A DNA stretch of 64,000 nt from Prorocentrum cordatum (lineage: Eukaryota > Sar > Dinophyceae > Prorocentrales > Prorocentraceae). The notes below the pieces were generated by a model, which was not told the origin of the DNA, searched no databases, and saw only the letters and a list, made by a program, of their open reading frames with translations. Location: assembly GCA_963575745.1 (NCBI GenBank), contig CAUYUJ010022526.1, positions 157,639 to 221,638 on the forward strand, written 5' to 3'. Of the stretch, positions 30,560-41,164 are shown one piece after another. Each line of letters opens with the position of its first letter. Position 1 is the stretch's first letter. The translations under genes were made by a program, and so were the position numbers.

Positions 30560-30910
30560 CGCACAGGTGCCGGCGACCAAGAAGGTAGCATGGACCAGAA
30601 GTTTGATTGCGTTGGTTGTTGGATTCCGCAGTTCCACGTTTGTTTCTTGGATGGTGACAACGTGCCAATCGAGACATCCACCAACACAACGCGTCGCGAA
30701 CTCCCACGGACTGTCAACAAGGCTCTACTGATGCACTTTGTTATGTCGCAGACACGTTTTGCATCAACGCAGCAGGTGTCCAATCTATCACGTCGTCAAA
30801 GAGCAAGTACATGGAGGGAGTGCCCAGCGCAGAGGCCTGCCATGATGCTATCAGGGGTACTGGGTGTTCCACAGCCTTCACATGGCGAGCAAGCGGTGGA
30901 CGCTTTTGAG
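30560..30910 (+). pseudogene. Cys-rich coding-like fragment, possible PAN/apple piece
   Basis: One + frame gives FDCVGCWIPQFHVCFLDGDN (about 30600). A second, after about 30700, gives DCQQGSTDALCYVADTFCIN and VPSAEACHDAIRGTGCSTAF ending TWRASGGRF before a stop. The S-x-E-A-C...C-x-x-F-T-W spacing resembles a PAN/apple domain. Two frames are needed, so this is at best a fragment of a secreted-type protein. I cannot name the gene, and chance coding is possible. Confidence 0.2.
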
Positions 30911-30989
30911 GGAAAGGAGATTTGGTACCCGATAGTAACAGAGAAAGGAATGACATCAGGCAACATTGGGGCATCCGATTGTGTGGCTT

Positions 30990-31200
30990 CAGCTTCGGCG
31001 ACGCCCTTCCCGAAGCCCTACCCGACGCCGCACTTGACATCCAACCCGACGCCCTATCCGACGCCCTATCCGTCGCCGAACCCGACGCCGAACCCGATTT
31101 CGAACCCGTCGCCGAACCCGTCGCCGAACCCGACGCCGAACCCGACGCCGATCCCGACGTACCCGACTGATTTTTCCGCGCCGTACCCGACTGATTTTCC
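30990..31200. repeat. 12-bp minisatellite CCCGACGCCGAA
   Basis: Units such as CCCGACGCCGAA, CCCGTCGCCGAA and CCCTATCCGACG keep several frames open (NPTPNPSP in one + frame, DAEPDAEP in another, GSASGSAS on the minus strand). They are not taken as a gene. Confidence 0.85.
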
Positions 31201-31700
31201 CGACGCTCTACCCGACAGCCTTCCCAATTACCTAGTCCCTTCGACCCCCACGGCGACGCCAGAGACAGAGTGGGCCCGGGGCCCGTCCTTCCCTCGACCT
31301 CGACACTTGTGTAGTCCAAAACCCGGACAGCTTGGCGCCCGAAGGGCGTGGAAAGGCTTGGTGACGCCCTCTGGAAGGACCAAGAGAGAGGTTCCGAAGG
31401 ACCTTCTGGAGAGCTTCCAGGCACGCGTATTGGGAAACGCTTAGTAAAGGGCCTGCGGGAACACGCTGCAAGTTCAATGAAGGCGATCCGGGGAGCCTGG
31501 ACCGCCGCCGAAACTCGGTATGCGAGCTGAAGCCGGTGCCTTACAGACGCCTTCCGTACCCCCCCAATCCCCATCTCCCGCCCCCTGGTCCCCCCTGCTC
31601 CTCCCGCGGGCTCTGGCCGAAGGCGTTCACCCGAGCTCAGCAGGCAGCGGAAGCTACAGGTAGCTCATGATTCATGATAGCACCTTGTGATGGCGTACAC
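31201..31700. other. Unassigned spacer
   Basis: No recognisable domain on either strand. The region has plain mixed composition and ends at the TCC tract. Confidence 0.45.
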
Positions 31701-31704
31701 TCCA

Positions 31705-32312
31705 CTCCACTCCTCCTCCTCCTCCTCCTCCTCTTCCTCCTCCTCCATCCTCCTCCGCCTCCTCTTCCTCCTCCTCCTCCTCTCCTCCTCTCCTCCTCCT
31801 CCTCCTCCTCCTCCTCCTCCCTCCTCCTCTCTCTCCTCCTCCTCTTCCTCCTCCTCCTTCCTCCTCCTCTCCTCCCTCCTCCTCCTCTCCTCCTCCTCTT
31901 CCTCCTCTCTCCCTCCCCTTCCTCCTCCTTATCCTCTTCCTCCTCCTCCTCCTCTCCCCTCCTCTCCTCCTCCTCCCTCCTCCTCCTCCTCCTCCTCTCC
32001 ATCCTCCTCCTCCTCTTCCTCCTCTTCCTCCTCCTCCTCCTCCTCCTCCTCTCCCTCCTTCTCCTCGTCCTTCTCTCATCCTCCTCTTCCCCCTCCTCTC
32101 CCTCCTTCTCCTCCTCTCTTCTCCTCCTCCTCCTCTTCGTCCTCCTATCCCTCCTTCTCTTCCTCCTTCTCCCTCCCTCCTCCTCCTCCTCTCCTCCTCT
32201 TCGTCCTCCTATCCTCCTTCTCTTCCTCCTCCTCCTCCTCTTCCTCCTCCTCCTCTCCTCCTCCTCCTCCTCCTCCTCCTCCTCCTCCTCCTCCTCCTCC
32301 TCCTCCTCCCCC
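31705..32312. repeat. TCC microsatellite, approx. 600 bp
   Basis: Interrupted TCC/CTCCTT/CTCTCC triplets on the + strand (GGA on the minus). All frames give poly-Ser, poly-Leu or poly-Glu/Arg. It lies in the intron 260 bp before SmE exon 2. Confidence 0.97.
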
Positions 32313-32572
32313 AGGGTCCGGGGCACCGACGGGGGGGGGATACGGCGCAGGGGGGAAGCACCGGCCCTCCTGCCCATGCGTCGCCGATGGGGGCCTCGGT
32401 GTGCCCCCTTCTCCCGCCCAGGAGCGCGCGGTTTCGCCCTCGGGGGCCCTTCGGCCGACCTATCGGCGGTGCCGCGCCGGTTGCGGGTCAGTGTCCCCCC
32501 CCCCGCCCCCGGAGCCAGTCCCCTCCTTCTGGCCCCCCCTCGACGGGGACGCTGCGGGAGACGCGGGCGCAG
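32313..32572. other. Intron end before SmE exon 2
   Basis: GC-rich intronic sequence with C runs near 32492-32506 and 32533-32538, ending GGGCGCAG at the exon boundary (AG at 32571-32572). Confidence 0.7.
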
Positions 32573-32613
32573 GCGGACCTGCGCATCGAGGGGCGCATAT
32601 TGGGCTTCGACGA
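32573..32613 (+). CDS. SNRPE: Sm protein E, internal exon 2 of 3 visible
   Basis: Encodes ADLRIEGRILGFDE, the middle strand of the Sm1 motif (human equivalent from memory: VNMRIEGCIIGFDE). It follows AG at 32571-32572 with G as first base. It stops two bases into the Glu codon at a GC donor (32614-32615), and that Glu is completed by the G that begins exon 58883-58922. The 41-nt length keeps the frame from 7813. The conserved R-I-E-G and G-F-D-E positions that shape the Sm fold are all present. The flanks have no similar coding sequence, which supports an isolated short exon. Confidence 0.88.
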
Positions 32614-32695
32614 GCGCCCTGGGAGAGGAGCCATGTCTTCCTGCCGCCCCCTGAGATCCAGGCTGTGCGGTTGCTGCCACGCTGGGCGTCCTCGC

Positions 32696-32910
32696 CTTGG
32701 TTCTAGGCTCCAGGCGATGGGCTCATTTTCCACCACCACTACCATAGGTAGAAGAGGGAGGAGGAGGAGGATGAGGAGGAGGAGGAGGAGGAGGAGGAGG
32801 AGGAAGAGGAGGACCTCCTCACCCTCCCTTCTCCCCCGTCCCCCCGTCCTACGTATGGTAGTGGTGGTGGAAAAGTTGCCCATCACCCGGGGCCTGGAGC
32901 CGAGGATAGG
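32696..32910. repeat. Long hairpin / MITE-like inverted repeat
   Basis: TTTTCCACCACCACTACCAT (32726-32745) is exactly reverse-complementary to 32855-32874. The pairing extends imperfectly through GATGGGC and GGCTCCAGG to arms of about 55 nt (32696-32748 and 32852-32910). The loop is GGA-rich. It lies 83 bp after SmE exon 2. Confidence 0.85.
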
Positions 32911-33400
32911 CACAGGGGGTCGGCAAAGCATGTGGGGGGCAGGGGTGGTCCATCTCTTCGGTGAGGCTCCCCAGCGGATATGTGCACACCTCGGTCGTTG
33001 AAAGTAGGTATTTTGGGATTCCCAGATGTCAAGCTACTGTACTTCAAGCGCCTTCCTACTTCAATGATCAAGTGGCTTCATCTTTTTCGTCCTTTTTTGG
33101 GGGCAGGCGGACACCCAATCTACTTTCAACGCCTTCTTACTTCATGTTTCTACCTACTTCATCCGACCGATCGGTACGTGGAATACCCCCCCCTGGGCTG
33201 TTCGCTCCTCTCGCCGCCTCCAAGGGACCCTCACGGATCGATCTGGCTCGAGGAGTGCCGCAGACAGGTGGTGTTTAGGGCCTGTGTCGTGATTTGGTTC
33301 ACGATGCTGCAATGTTCGCGACGTCGGATCTCGGGGTCGTCGGCTTGACGACGTCGTCATCGTCGTCGTCGTCGTCCCTTCCCCTCCTTTCCCTTCTCCC
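32911..33400. other. Spacer with parts of repeat family R3
   Basis: GGTGGTCCATCTCTTCGGTG (32946) and CCTGGGCTGTTCGCTCCTCT (33191) match, in parts and on either strand, the hairpin element at 34458-34613. A short CGT run is at 33345-33380. No gene is seen. Confidence 0.55.
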
Positions 33401-34135
33401 TTTTCCCTTTTCATTTGTTTTTTTCTGGCACGCAGTTTGCAATCTTGGGTTCAGGAGCGCAGCGCTCGGCCCCACATGGAGCGAACGCTTTGCCGGTGGG
33501 AATCGTGGGGCAATCTGCAGTGGCTGGAAGCTGACCCCCTCCAGGAGTTTTTGCTTCTCGTGCCGCGGGTCACCGCGTGGACGGTAAAAATGAATCGGAT
33601 TTGAGGAACAAGGTGCAATAGACAAGTGACAACAGTCCAGCAGCACATTTCACAGCCTCGCGCCCTCGGGGGGCCGACAGGTTTTAAGAAGGCAATCTCG
33701 GACGGCGAGTTAGCCGCTAGGAGAAGGCCTTCTCAGAAGGCTCGGAAGTCCCTCAGCCGTCTGAGAAGTTTCCTGAGCCACGCCCGAAGACAAGAAGGAA
33801 CCTCTCTGAAGGCGCGAGGGCCTCTGAGAAGTCCCGCCGCCTCCTGAGAAGGCCTTCTCCCTCTCACTCCCCCCCCCGCTCGCCGCCGAATGTGGATTTT
33901 GGGTCATACCTCGGGTCCCCGGCGGGCGTTCGGGACGATCCATGCACCCCTGGTACGCCCTCGGCGAGGCGCAGCCGCTGGAACGCACCCCGAGGGTGGA
34001 ACACCTCTGAGAACCGACGAAAACGCCCGAAAACCTCGAGCCTCGAAGTTCGAATTTTTAAATTTGAGTCTCGAGGAGGCCTTCTCCCTCTCACTTCCCC
34101 CCCCTCGCTCGCCGCTAGGGCTTGAGCGTGGTGCA
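33401..34135. other. Spacer with GGCCTTCTCCCTCTCAC direct repeat
   Basis: GAGAAGGCCTTCTC palindromes occur at about 33722 and 33846. A segment of about 45 bp, GGCCTTCTCCCTCTCACTYC to GCTCGCCGC, occurs at 33850 and 34078. No coding domain was recognised. Confidence 0.5.
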
Positions 34136-34457
34136 GTCAGCCGCTTTCAGGGGCCTCTGCACTCGGGAGAGAGAAGAGCAGGGGCCCCTGCGGGCTTTTG
34201 GGTGGCTTGGCTCGTCTCGCTTTGGGGGGCCTTCCTTCGCTGCGTGTCTCGACTGGTTTTTCTCGCTCGCTTGCATTGTCTCCTCGGCATCGGTGCCACA
34301 GCGCCGACGGGAGGCAAAGCATCTCTATACGGTAGTGTGTTTGCTCGAACTCGCTGAGCAAGCAAGGATACAGCCAGGGTAGCAGAGTCTTGGCCGAGCA
34401 TAAGGTTGTCTTCGCCAGAGCATGTGTGTTGCCCATTCCCTGCTCCTGACCAGAGGC
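34136..34457. other. Unassigned spacer
   Basis: No repeat or domain recognised; short ORFs only. Confidence 0.4.
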
Positions 34458-34613
34458 TGATCTCGGGGGCGACGATAGGGGCGAATAGCCAATGGGCGGG
34501 CATTACACGTATTCGCCCGGGAGCCTCGCCGAAGGCATGGACCATCGGCGCCATTGGATACATGTATTGTTCTCCCCTGGGCTATTCGCCCCCGTCGTCG
34601 CCTCCGACGATCC
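34458..34613. repeat. Hairpin element, family R3
   Basis: The left arm around GGGGGCGACGATAGGGGCGA (34465) pairs with the right arm GGGCTATTCGCCCCCGTCGT (about 34577) on the reverse strand. The imperfect arms are about 50 nt. A related, rearranged copy lies at 32946-33240. It looks like a MITE, but no target duplication was defined. Confidence 0.7.
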
Positions 34614-35100
34614 CGAAAATGCGGATCGGCGGCGAAATCCGAGCCCTTCAGTGGAGACCTAAGCCAAGAAACACCCTGCTTGCCTCCAGGGTTCCCTGGG
34701 TTTCTTGGGCTTCGATGGCTTTGCTATGGAACGTGCGACGTTCCCACACCAAACACATCAAAGGACGCCCTGGGGTCTCAGGGTTGGGTTTCTTGTGGAA
34801 GGTTTCTTGTGGACAGGCCTCCAGTGCACGTTCGCCGATCAACGATTCAGGCAACTCGATGGGCGGCGGGGTTGAGGGTTCGGAACCCGTCGAACACGCG
34901 GCGAGATCCGAGCCCCAACCCCCGCCTCCCAGTGACTCAGGGAAGTCGCCAGGAGGGCCGCCTGGCCTGTCCCTGATCGCCCCGTTGCCATTCCATCTCT
35001 CGGGGGCGGCAAGGAGGGGGGTCATGACTAGAGGGGTTGGATCTCATGGCGGGGGCCATCACATCTTCCCAGGTTTCATGGCGCCTCTTCTTTCATATTC
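34614..35100. other. Unassigned spacer
   Basis: Open frames of moderate length on both strands without any motif I recognise. The direct repeat GGTTTCTTGTGGAAGG / GGTTTCTTGTGGACAG occurs near 34786-34815. Confidence 0.4.
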
Positions 35101-35730
35101 CGGAAGGCCCCGGGCTCCAGCGGCTCCTGGAGTTTCCACAGCCCCCCCAGAGCTTCATGTTCAGACGGGCCAAGACGTCTGCCGGCGGGCCAAAATGGCT
35201 TCAAGAGGACCCCCAACAGGGCCCTAAGAGGCAAACATCTGCCCATTCCTATAGGAGAACGCGCGTCGTTCGCATGTCCATTCGTTGGTCTTCGTATGAA
35301 CAACGACGGCCCAAGAGGCCTCCAAGATCGCTTCAAGACGGCTCAAGAGGCACCCAAGAGTGCCCAAAAACGGCCAAAGAGGGTTTCAGGACGGCCCCAG
35401 AGGCGCCCAAGAACGCCCCAAGTGGGCCCCAACACGGGCCCCAGAGAGGGCGTTCGAACTGTAAGTTCGAGCCTCCCGCCCCAAGAAGATCCCCCAAACC
35501 CTGAGGAGGCTCCCAAGAGGCGCCCAAAAGAACACATGCCCCCAGGAGGCCCCCAAGAGTCCCCAAGATCCCCAAACGACCCCCAAGCGAGCCCAAGAGA
35601 GTTCAAAAGCCCCCAAGAGGTTCCCAAATGGCCCCCAAGAGACCCCTGCAGGGTTCACAATCGCCTCCAAGAGGTTCCCTGCAGGTTCCGAGACCCCAGC
35701 AGCCACCCAAGAGGCCGTTACTCCCCAACC
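35100..35730. repeat. Degenerate CCCCAAGAGGC repeat
   Basis: Loose 11-12-bp units of CCCCAAGAGG with many variants. Minus-strand frames give LLGASWGPLG-like strings and + frames give PQEAPKRPK-like strings. Long overlapping ORFs on both strands are therefore compositional. Confidence 0.75.
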
Positions 35731-35899
35731 CAGGCGCGGGATGGGCCGAATGCCATCATCCGTGTCACCAGGAGGAGGAGAAGGAGGTGGACGCCGCAGG
35801 GTAACGGAAGCCCACAGGCTGAGGCGATGGTTGCCACCAAAGGCGGCGGCGTCGGCCGAGAACACGGAAAACCCGCCGTCATGGCCGATGTCATTAGTT
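35731..35899. other. Spacer before LINE C 3' end
   Basis: Includes GGAGGAGGAGAAGGAGG at about 35770. The LINE C reading frame ends near 35900. Confidence 0.4.
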
Positions 35900-35904
35900 A
35901 GTCA

Positions 35905-37560
35905 GGGTCATCAGGCTTCCCCTTCCACCGCCCGCTCCACCCGAGCCTCCACCCTCCTGGGAACAGCTACCTCCATTTGGAGGGGCTCCGAAGGCAGGTC
36001 AGGCACAGGGTCGGATGTAGGCCCTTGGTGGCCTTGGCAATCTTTCGCAACTGCTTGTCACGGGTCGAGGGGTACAGTAGATGGCCCTTCGCACGTAGCT
36101 TTCAAGGCTCGCTCGACCGCATGAGGCAGCACCAGAAACCCAGCACACTTCGCACATATTATAACCCGGCTAGTCCTCTGGGCCGAATGCCCACGCTCAT
36201 TAAAGGAACGGATGGCTTCGACTCCCTCGTCACCAGACGGGTTCAGGAGGGGGAAGAGGCGGAACCATGCCAGCGTCCACAAGGGCCTTGTCTGCCTTCG
36301 CCAGAGCCTCAGCCTTCAAATGCCTAGCTCTCGTCCCGCAGGTACGGAGCCACTCCTGGCCTTTCCGGGCCGTGACCGCCGTGGGCCGACAAAATTCAGA
36401 GGGGCCACTGCACAGGTGTTTCAGCGTGCTGGTCATCCAAGCACCAACAACACACGCCACGCATGGCACTTCACCAGTGGCCTCATCCTGCACGAGGGAA
36501 TGTCCGTGCAGTGTGAGCCGCGGCAGCGGTGGGTCCATGTACAGATCAGGGGGCGGCGGAGTGTCAGTCCATCTCATGAGTCTGACAACTCTGGCAGCAG
36601 CCCACGCAATGTAATCAACCGTGGCCTGGTGAAACTTGAGCTCACCTGCCACTGCCTCCGCAAATGCACGAGCGACCATGACTCGCGTCGAGGCCATCTT
36701 CGCAAAGAAGATCAGCCCACGCATTGCCAATACACGCGACAGGGTCGAGTCCTCGATCCATGACTTTCTCGAGGCTGAGGTGCGCAGGAGCCCAGGCGAA
36801 ACAAACAGGAGGGGCCTCGATGGGCCGCGCCCTGACCGTCTCAAAAAACAGCACGCCAAATGGCAGCGTACCTGTTCATGCCACACGCACTCTCGGGGTC
36901 CCACGCTTGTCCTTTTTGGGCCAGCGAGAGCAAGTCAGAAACAAAAGACTGCCAGGGAAGGGTTTCGCCGAAGGGCCTGGAGCAGCGCGGTTCTCTCCGC
37001 GCGTCCTACCGTTTGGATAGCCCCCATCCAGCGATCCAAAAACAACTCGGACAGGAAGCAGCTGGGCATTCAGCTGAACTATGGCCCATCCGGCCCTCCG
37101 AACCTGCACCGCAGGGGCCTGGTCGCTTCCATCCCCGAAAATAACAGGCCCCCGCCCCCCACCGGCGCCCCCCCACTCCCACGCCACAGCGCTCTCAGGC
37201 GGGGATGGAACGTGGACAGAAAGTTTAAGGAGCCTACAGCTAAGCCCCAGGGTATCATAGTCAGGATCTAACGGGGGGCGGTGTCCAATCTCTCGCAGAG
37301 CATCCCGATGAGAGGTGCGACGCTCAGACCAAACCTCAGCACCAGACAACAACTCGCTCTCATCGGGTTGCATGGGTGCAGGGCAATCACACCACATGTG
37401 CACGAAAGATCCATCCTTCGATTCACAAGCAGAGCTGTGGGGACTCATCTGTTTCCCCCAAGCAGCTAAACGAGCAGGCGTGGGACATCGATCATCCCGC
37501 TGCCCGCGAAACGCGCCCATCGGCGCCGCCTTGAAATCACGAAGACCAAGTCGTAGAGCC
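35905..37560 (-). pseudogene. LINE C RNase H and C-terminal zinc domain
   Basis: RNase H would remove template RNA. On the minus strand DGSFVHMWCDCP precedes the domain. VIFGDGSDQAPAVQVRRAGW (about 37140-37080) gives the first Asp. After a frameshift FAWAPAHLSLEKVMDRG and GNAWADLL (about 36790-36700) give the last Asp. The C-terminal block GHSAQRTSRVIICAKCAGFL and VERALKATCEGPS (36060-36190) has a His/Cys-rich zinc-like pattern also seen at the end of LINE D. Confidence 0.75.
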
Positions 37561-37662
37561 CGTTCCCTTGCCGAACATCGCGGGTAGACTCATGGGCGGG
37601 TCAGTGATACGTCAGCTTCTGCACCTGCCAGCGTTTGATCGCATACCAGAAATACCTTCATA

Positions 37663-39612
37663 TCAGCTTGTGCCACGCGTAATAAATCGTAAACCTCCAC
37701 TATCATTGCGCCAGTGTTGTGGAGAAACAAAAGCCCAGCCAATCCTCTGCAGTGTCAGGTAGGCAGCGCCAAGAGGCCCCAGCACCGCTGCCCAGGTAAG
37801 TCCTGTGTCATTGATACGGGTAACCAATGCCCCCCAGGCGTGGCGCAGCTCACTCATGCAAACGCGACCGTCCCACACCAAGCAGTGGTACTTGCACAAC
37901 AGGGAAGTCGTCGCATCAAACATCGGATCATAACGAATCTGCCGTTGACAAAATAAGTATGCTGTCTTGTGCGCCCTTGGGGGGGCTCCGACCACCGTCG
38001 CTGCAACCGAGCGCGCCGAAGTCACAGCACTGTCACTCATCCCAGACACCCCTGCACCAGGAGCGGCGGCTGGCTGTGCGCCAGCTCCCCACAGCACCGA
38101 GGCCATCAGTCCAGCAACTCGCTGAAACATCGCTAGCCGATGTCGCCGCCGTTGCAGATCCCGCGGTCGAAATTTCTCCTGTAGACGTAAGGGTCGAATG
38201 CCCGCGGTAGTGTCGCCCGCAAGGTCAGCACCTCCAACATGCAACCAGCATGCGTACACCCTGCCAATATGCCCTGGCGCCATATCCCTTCAGGCGTCGC
38301 GGAAGACGATGCATCCGCAGCAACATGAACAACGTCCTGGCTTGGCATCCAAGCGCGATGCCTTCCCTGAACAGCTGCGGCGGTCGAGCCAGATCAAATG
38401 CCTCAATGAGGTCGAGCAGAACGGTAGCAGTAACATGACCGCTCAGCACGACAATCTCCGACTCCGCACTATCCAAGGAAGTACGCCGCGATCGATGCCC
38501 CATGCATACTCACTTCGATGGTCGCGCTCCCACTGTCGGGATATGCTGCGCCGAAGCCGACCCCGTACACTCTGGAACGTGTGGACCACCGCAAGTAGCC
38601 TGTATCCTCCATCAGCTGTCGGGATACGACACATCATTGACCGTAGTCTGTCCGCGGGCCAATCAAGTAGCCTCTCACGCGGCGTGAAGAACTGGATCGT
38701 CATGCCCGGCGTCTCGTGGGATAGATGCCACAACAAACGCGCGTGTAGGGCACGAGGCCTTGTTTACGTACGCATGGGAAAGGTGAGCAGCACCCGTCGC
38801 AAGGTTGGCGCGCCCGCCGCTGGTAGGAGCGGCCAATTCACAGCCTCCGCGGGTGGTTTAACAGGGAGGCATCCATGCCGCGTCCACGCCAACTGCCAGC
38901 CCTCCATGTCTCTGTTGGCCAGGTCCGCCGGTTGCGTGCCCTGCGGGTCTCGCGTGAAAGGGATAACCGGGTCCAATGGTTGAACCTTAGAGACCCGATG
39001 GGCAACTGGCGCGCCCTCTGGAAAGGCAACCCGCTGAAACCTCATCCGAGCCTGGTATGCAGTCTTCTGGTCGCTCGGGCGCATCGCAGTGGCCTCGCGC
39101 CCGACCTGCTCAAGCAACGATTGCAACGTAGGCGCCGCCAACTCCTCCAATGCCGACGCGAAGAACGACTGCAGCTGCATTGGAAGAATGCTCGGCACTA
39201 CGCGGCTACTCTTGACATTGGCGAGGAACCCCCTGGCCTCGTGGAGCGCCTGGAGAAGCACGGCGCGCTGCTGCGGCTCGATCGTGCACGGCGCATTGGA
39301 AGACTGCAATCGAGAGACGAGCGTGCGGAGCCGATGGCGCTCCCGCTGTAAACGCATCATCCAAGCCAGAGTCTGCGGCGGCTTGTAAGTGCGCCTCAGT
39401 GGGGCCTGCCACTCGAGTTGTTTCCATGTGAAGCGTGGGGGGCCAGCGCGCCCAGCATGCCGGAGGGCGCTGGCCTCAACATGATCGTACCTGTTGGTCA
39501 ACTCCCGCTCAACCCCGCGCATGAGGGAATCCATGCAAGCAGCGAGTCCCTGCGTGTTGGTCACATCTGCAAACGACTGAGCGCCCCATGCATCAGTAGC
39601 TGAACTGGACAA
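37663..39612 (-). pseudogene. LINE C reverse transcriptase
   Basis: The N-terminal part is open from 39612 to 38764 (LEWQAPLRRTYKPPQTLAWM, QKTAYQARMRFQRVAFPEGA, VIPFTRDPQGTQPADLANRD). The palm block TATVLLDLIEAFDLARPP (about 38420) keeps the first Asp. The catalytic YVDD region near 38180 reads YVYR before a frameshift into ISTAGSATAATSA, so the Asp pair is lost. The thumb block SELRHAWGALVTRINDTGLT lies at about 37830. Confidence 0.8.
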
Positions 39613-40645
39613 TGTGGGCTCAAGGTCGAGCCCTCGTCAACCTGCACATGCGAGGCAACTCTGAATGCAAGGTTCGTCGAGACCACGGAATAGTCGAGCG
39701 CCGTGCCAGGCGTGGCCCGTCGACAGGTAGGAGTGTCGGGAACGAAAGGAATGGCTGAGGCAGCTGTGGCCCACTTCGTGCTGAACAGCGCAGCGGGCTC
39801 GTTGTTCCAGTCACCTCCCACGAGCCAACCATGACCTTCGCTGTTTAGCTTCGCCAGTACTTGGGGCATTGCCCACAAGTATGCAGTGCTGGTGGGGCCC
39901 ATTCCGCCCGCAGTATCCAGATAGACACTGCCGGCAGTAAGATTTCCAGGGCCCCCCCCCAGTGAATACGGGCAAATCGCAGCCTTCCTGGGGCCACTTC
40001 CTGCCCGGGGAGATTTGGAGCCGAAATCATGGTATCGGTGCGCGCCAGTATAGCCACGCCTGCGACCGAGACCGTAGCCGGCGTCGGGCTGGGTGTAGCG
40101 CCAGCCCAAAAACCATGCCAACCAAGGTCTCGAGCCTGTGACTGCGCCTGTGCAAGACGATCTGGTAGTGCATGGTGCTCCTGCACAAGCAGCACCCTTG
40201 CCTGCTGCACTGTATGTAGATACTCAAGCAACGACCCATGCGACGTGAAGTTGGCCGTGATCACCTCACCCTTGAACTTGGTATCTGCGGGCGAAAAACC
40301 TGGGCAACCTCGGATTCCGCCCGCGCTGCGCGAGGCGGCGGCGCGCTTCCTGCTCCTCGCGCCAGCGGCGACTCCCAAACTCGGACCCGCGGCACCGCCG
40401 ACGGCAGCGCCGACAGCGGTCTTCGCAAAGGGGCCTGCAGCGCTCGGAGGGCCCACGGGCCTCGTGAGTGTCGCATCCTCCACAGCCGCGCCAGACGCCA
40501 GGGCAACCGCTGGACACCCTGATTCACGTGGCGACATTGTGCCTCGTAGCAGCGATGGCACACTAGGTCTTTCCACTCTGACGCCTTGCAGCACACGTGG
40601 CAACGTTGAGCCTAGTAGCCCTGATGTCACACTAGGACTTGGCAC
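39560..40645 (-). pseudogene. LINE C endonuclease
   Basis: EEP domain. GEVITANFTSHGSLLEYLHT (Asn), ARVLLVQEHHALPDRLA (Glu) and SVAGVAILARTDTM lie in the frame ending at 39845. After a shift, LAKLNSEGHGWLVGGDWNNE (GDWN) and TALDYSVVSTNLAFRV with LSPHCPV are in the frame 40121-39561. All EEP blocks are visible across one frameshift near 39960, where a C run occurs. Confidence 0.82.
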
Positions 40646-41164
40646 TCTAACGCCAGATTACAGCATGCGACCTCGAGCTCCAGCTGGTAACTGATCAACA
40701 TGTGGCGACCTCTGCGGCTTCATGGGAGCCGTGAGTGCACCGCTCGACGCCGATGTCCCAGCCCAAGCCTTCATCTGTCTCGCCATTGCCCCCAGCCCAG
40801 GGGAGTAACGCCTCTGGCCATCTGGGGGAATATTCGCGGGTCACTTCGCAGTAGTAATCAACCCCGAAGCCGGAGGACATGTGGGCAGAGGGGTGTGATT
40901 CCAGGGGCTGAAGCCCTGCCCCCTCTGCCCGAGGTATCTTTATCCTCTCCAACACCAGGGGATGCCGTAGCCGAAGCGTAAGAGGTCATGACCCTGTGCG
41001 CCGCGACCGCAGTAGGCACCTGCTCCAACTGCGGACCATCATGTAGCAACGATTGCTCAACGTCGCTGGCCTGAGCGCGATCGCCACGCAGCCCAACTAG
41101 TTCATCCAGGTCAAACCCAGGGTCAGCACGCAACTGCTCAACGTCGTCGCTAAACTCAGATGAT
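40646..41164 (-). other. LINE C inter-ORF region
   Basis: Sequence between ORF1 and the endonuclease of LINE C. Short frames without recognised motifs; probably the N-terminal extension of ORF2 or an untranslated spacer. Confidence 0.4.

Noticed and set aside
30491-31444. 317-codon ORF with NPTPNPSP repeat
   Set aside because: The repeat part is a minisatellite open in several frames, and the N-terminal part competes with a better frame for the Cys-rich fragment.
35190-35206. GCCAAAATGGCTTCAAG as another SL relic
   Set aside because: It needs several changes to match the SL and lies inside the CCAAGAGG degenerate repeat with no LINE ORF1 next to it.
35037-35901. Overlapping long ORFs (PQEAPK-type and LLGASWG-type)
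   Set aside because: Both strands are open through a degenerate 11-12-bp repeat; no evidence of a real protein.
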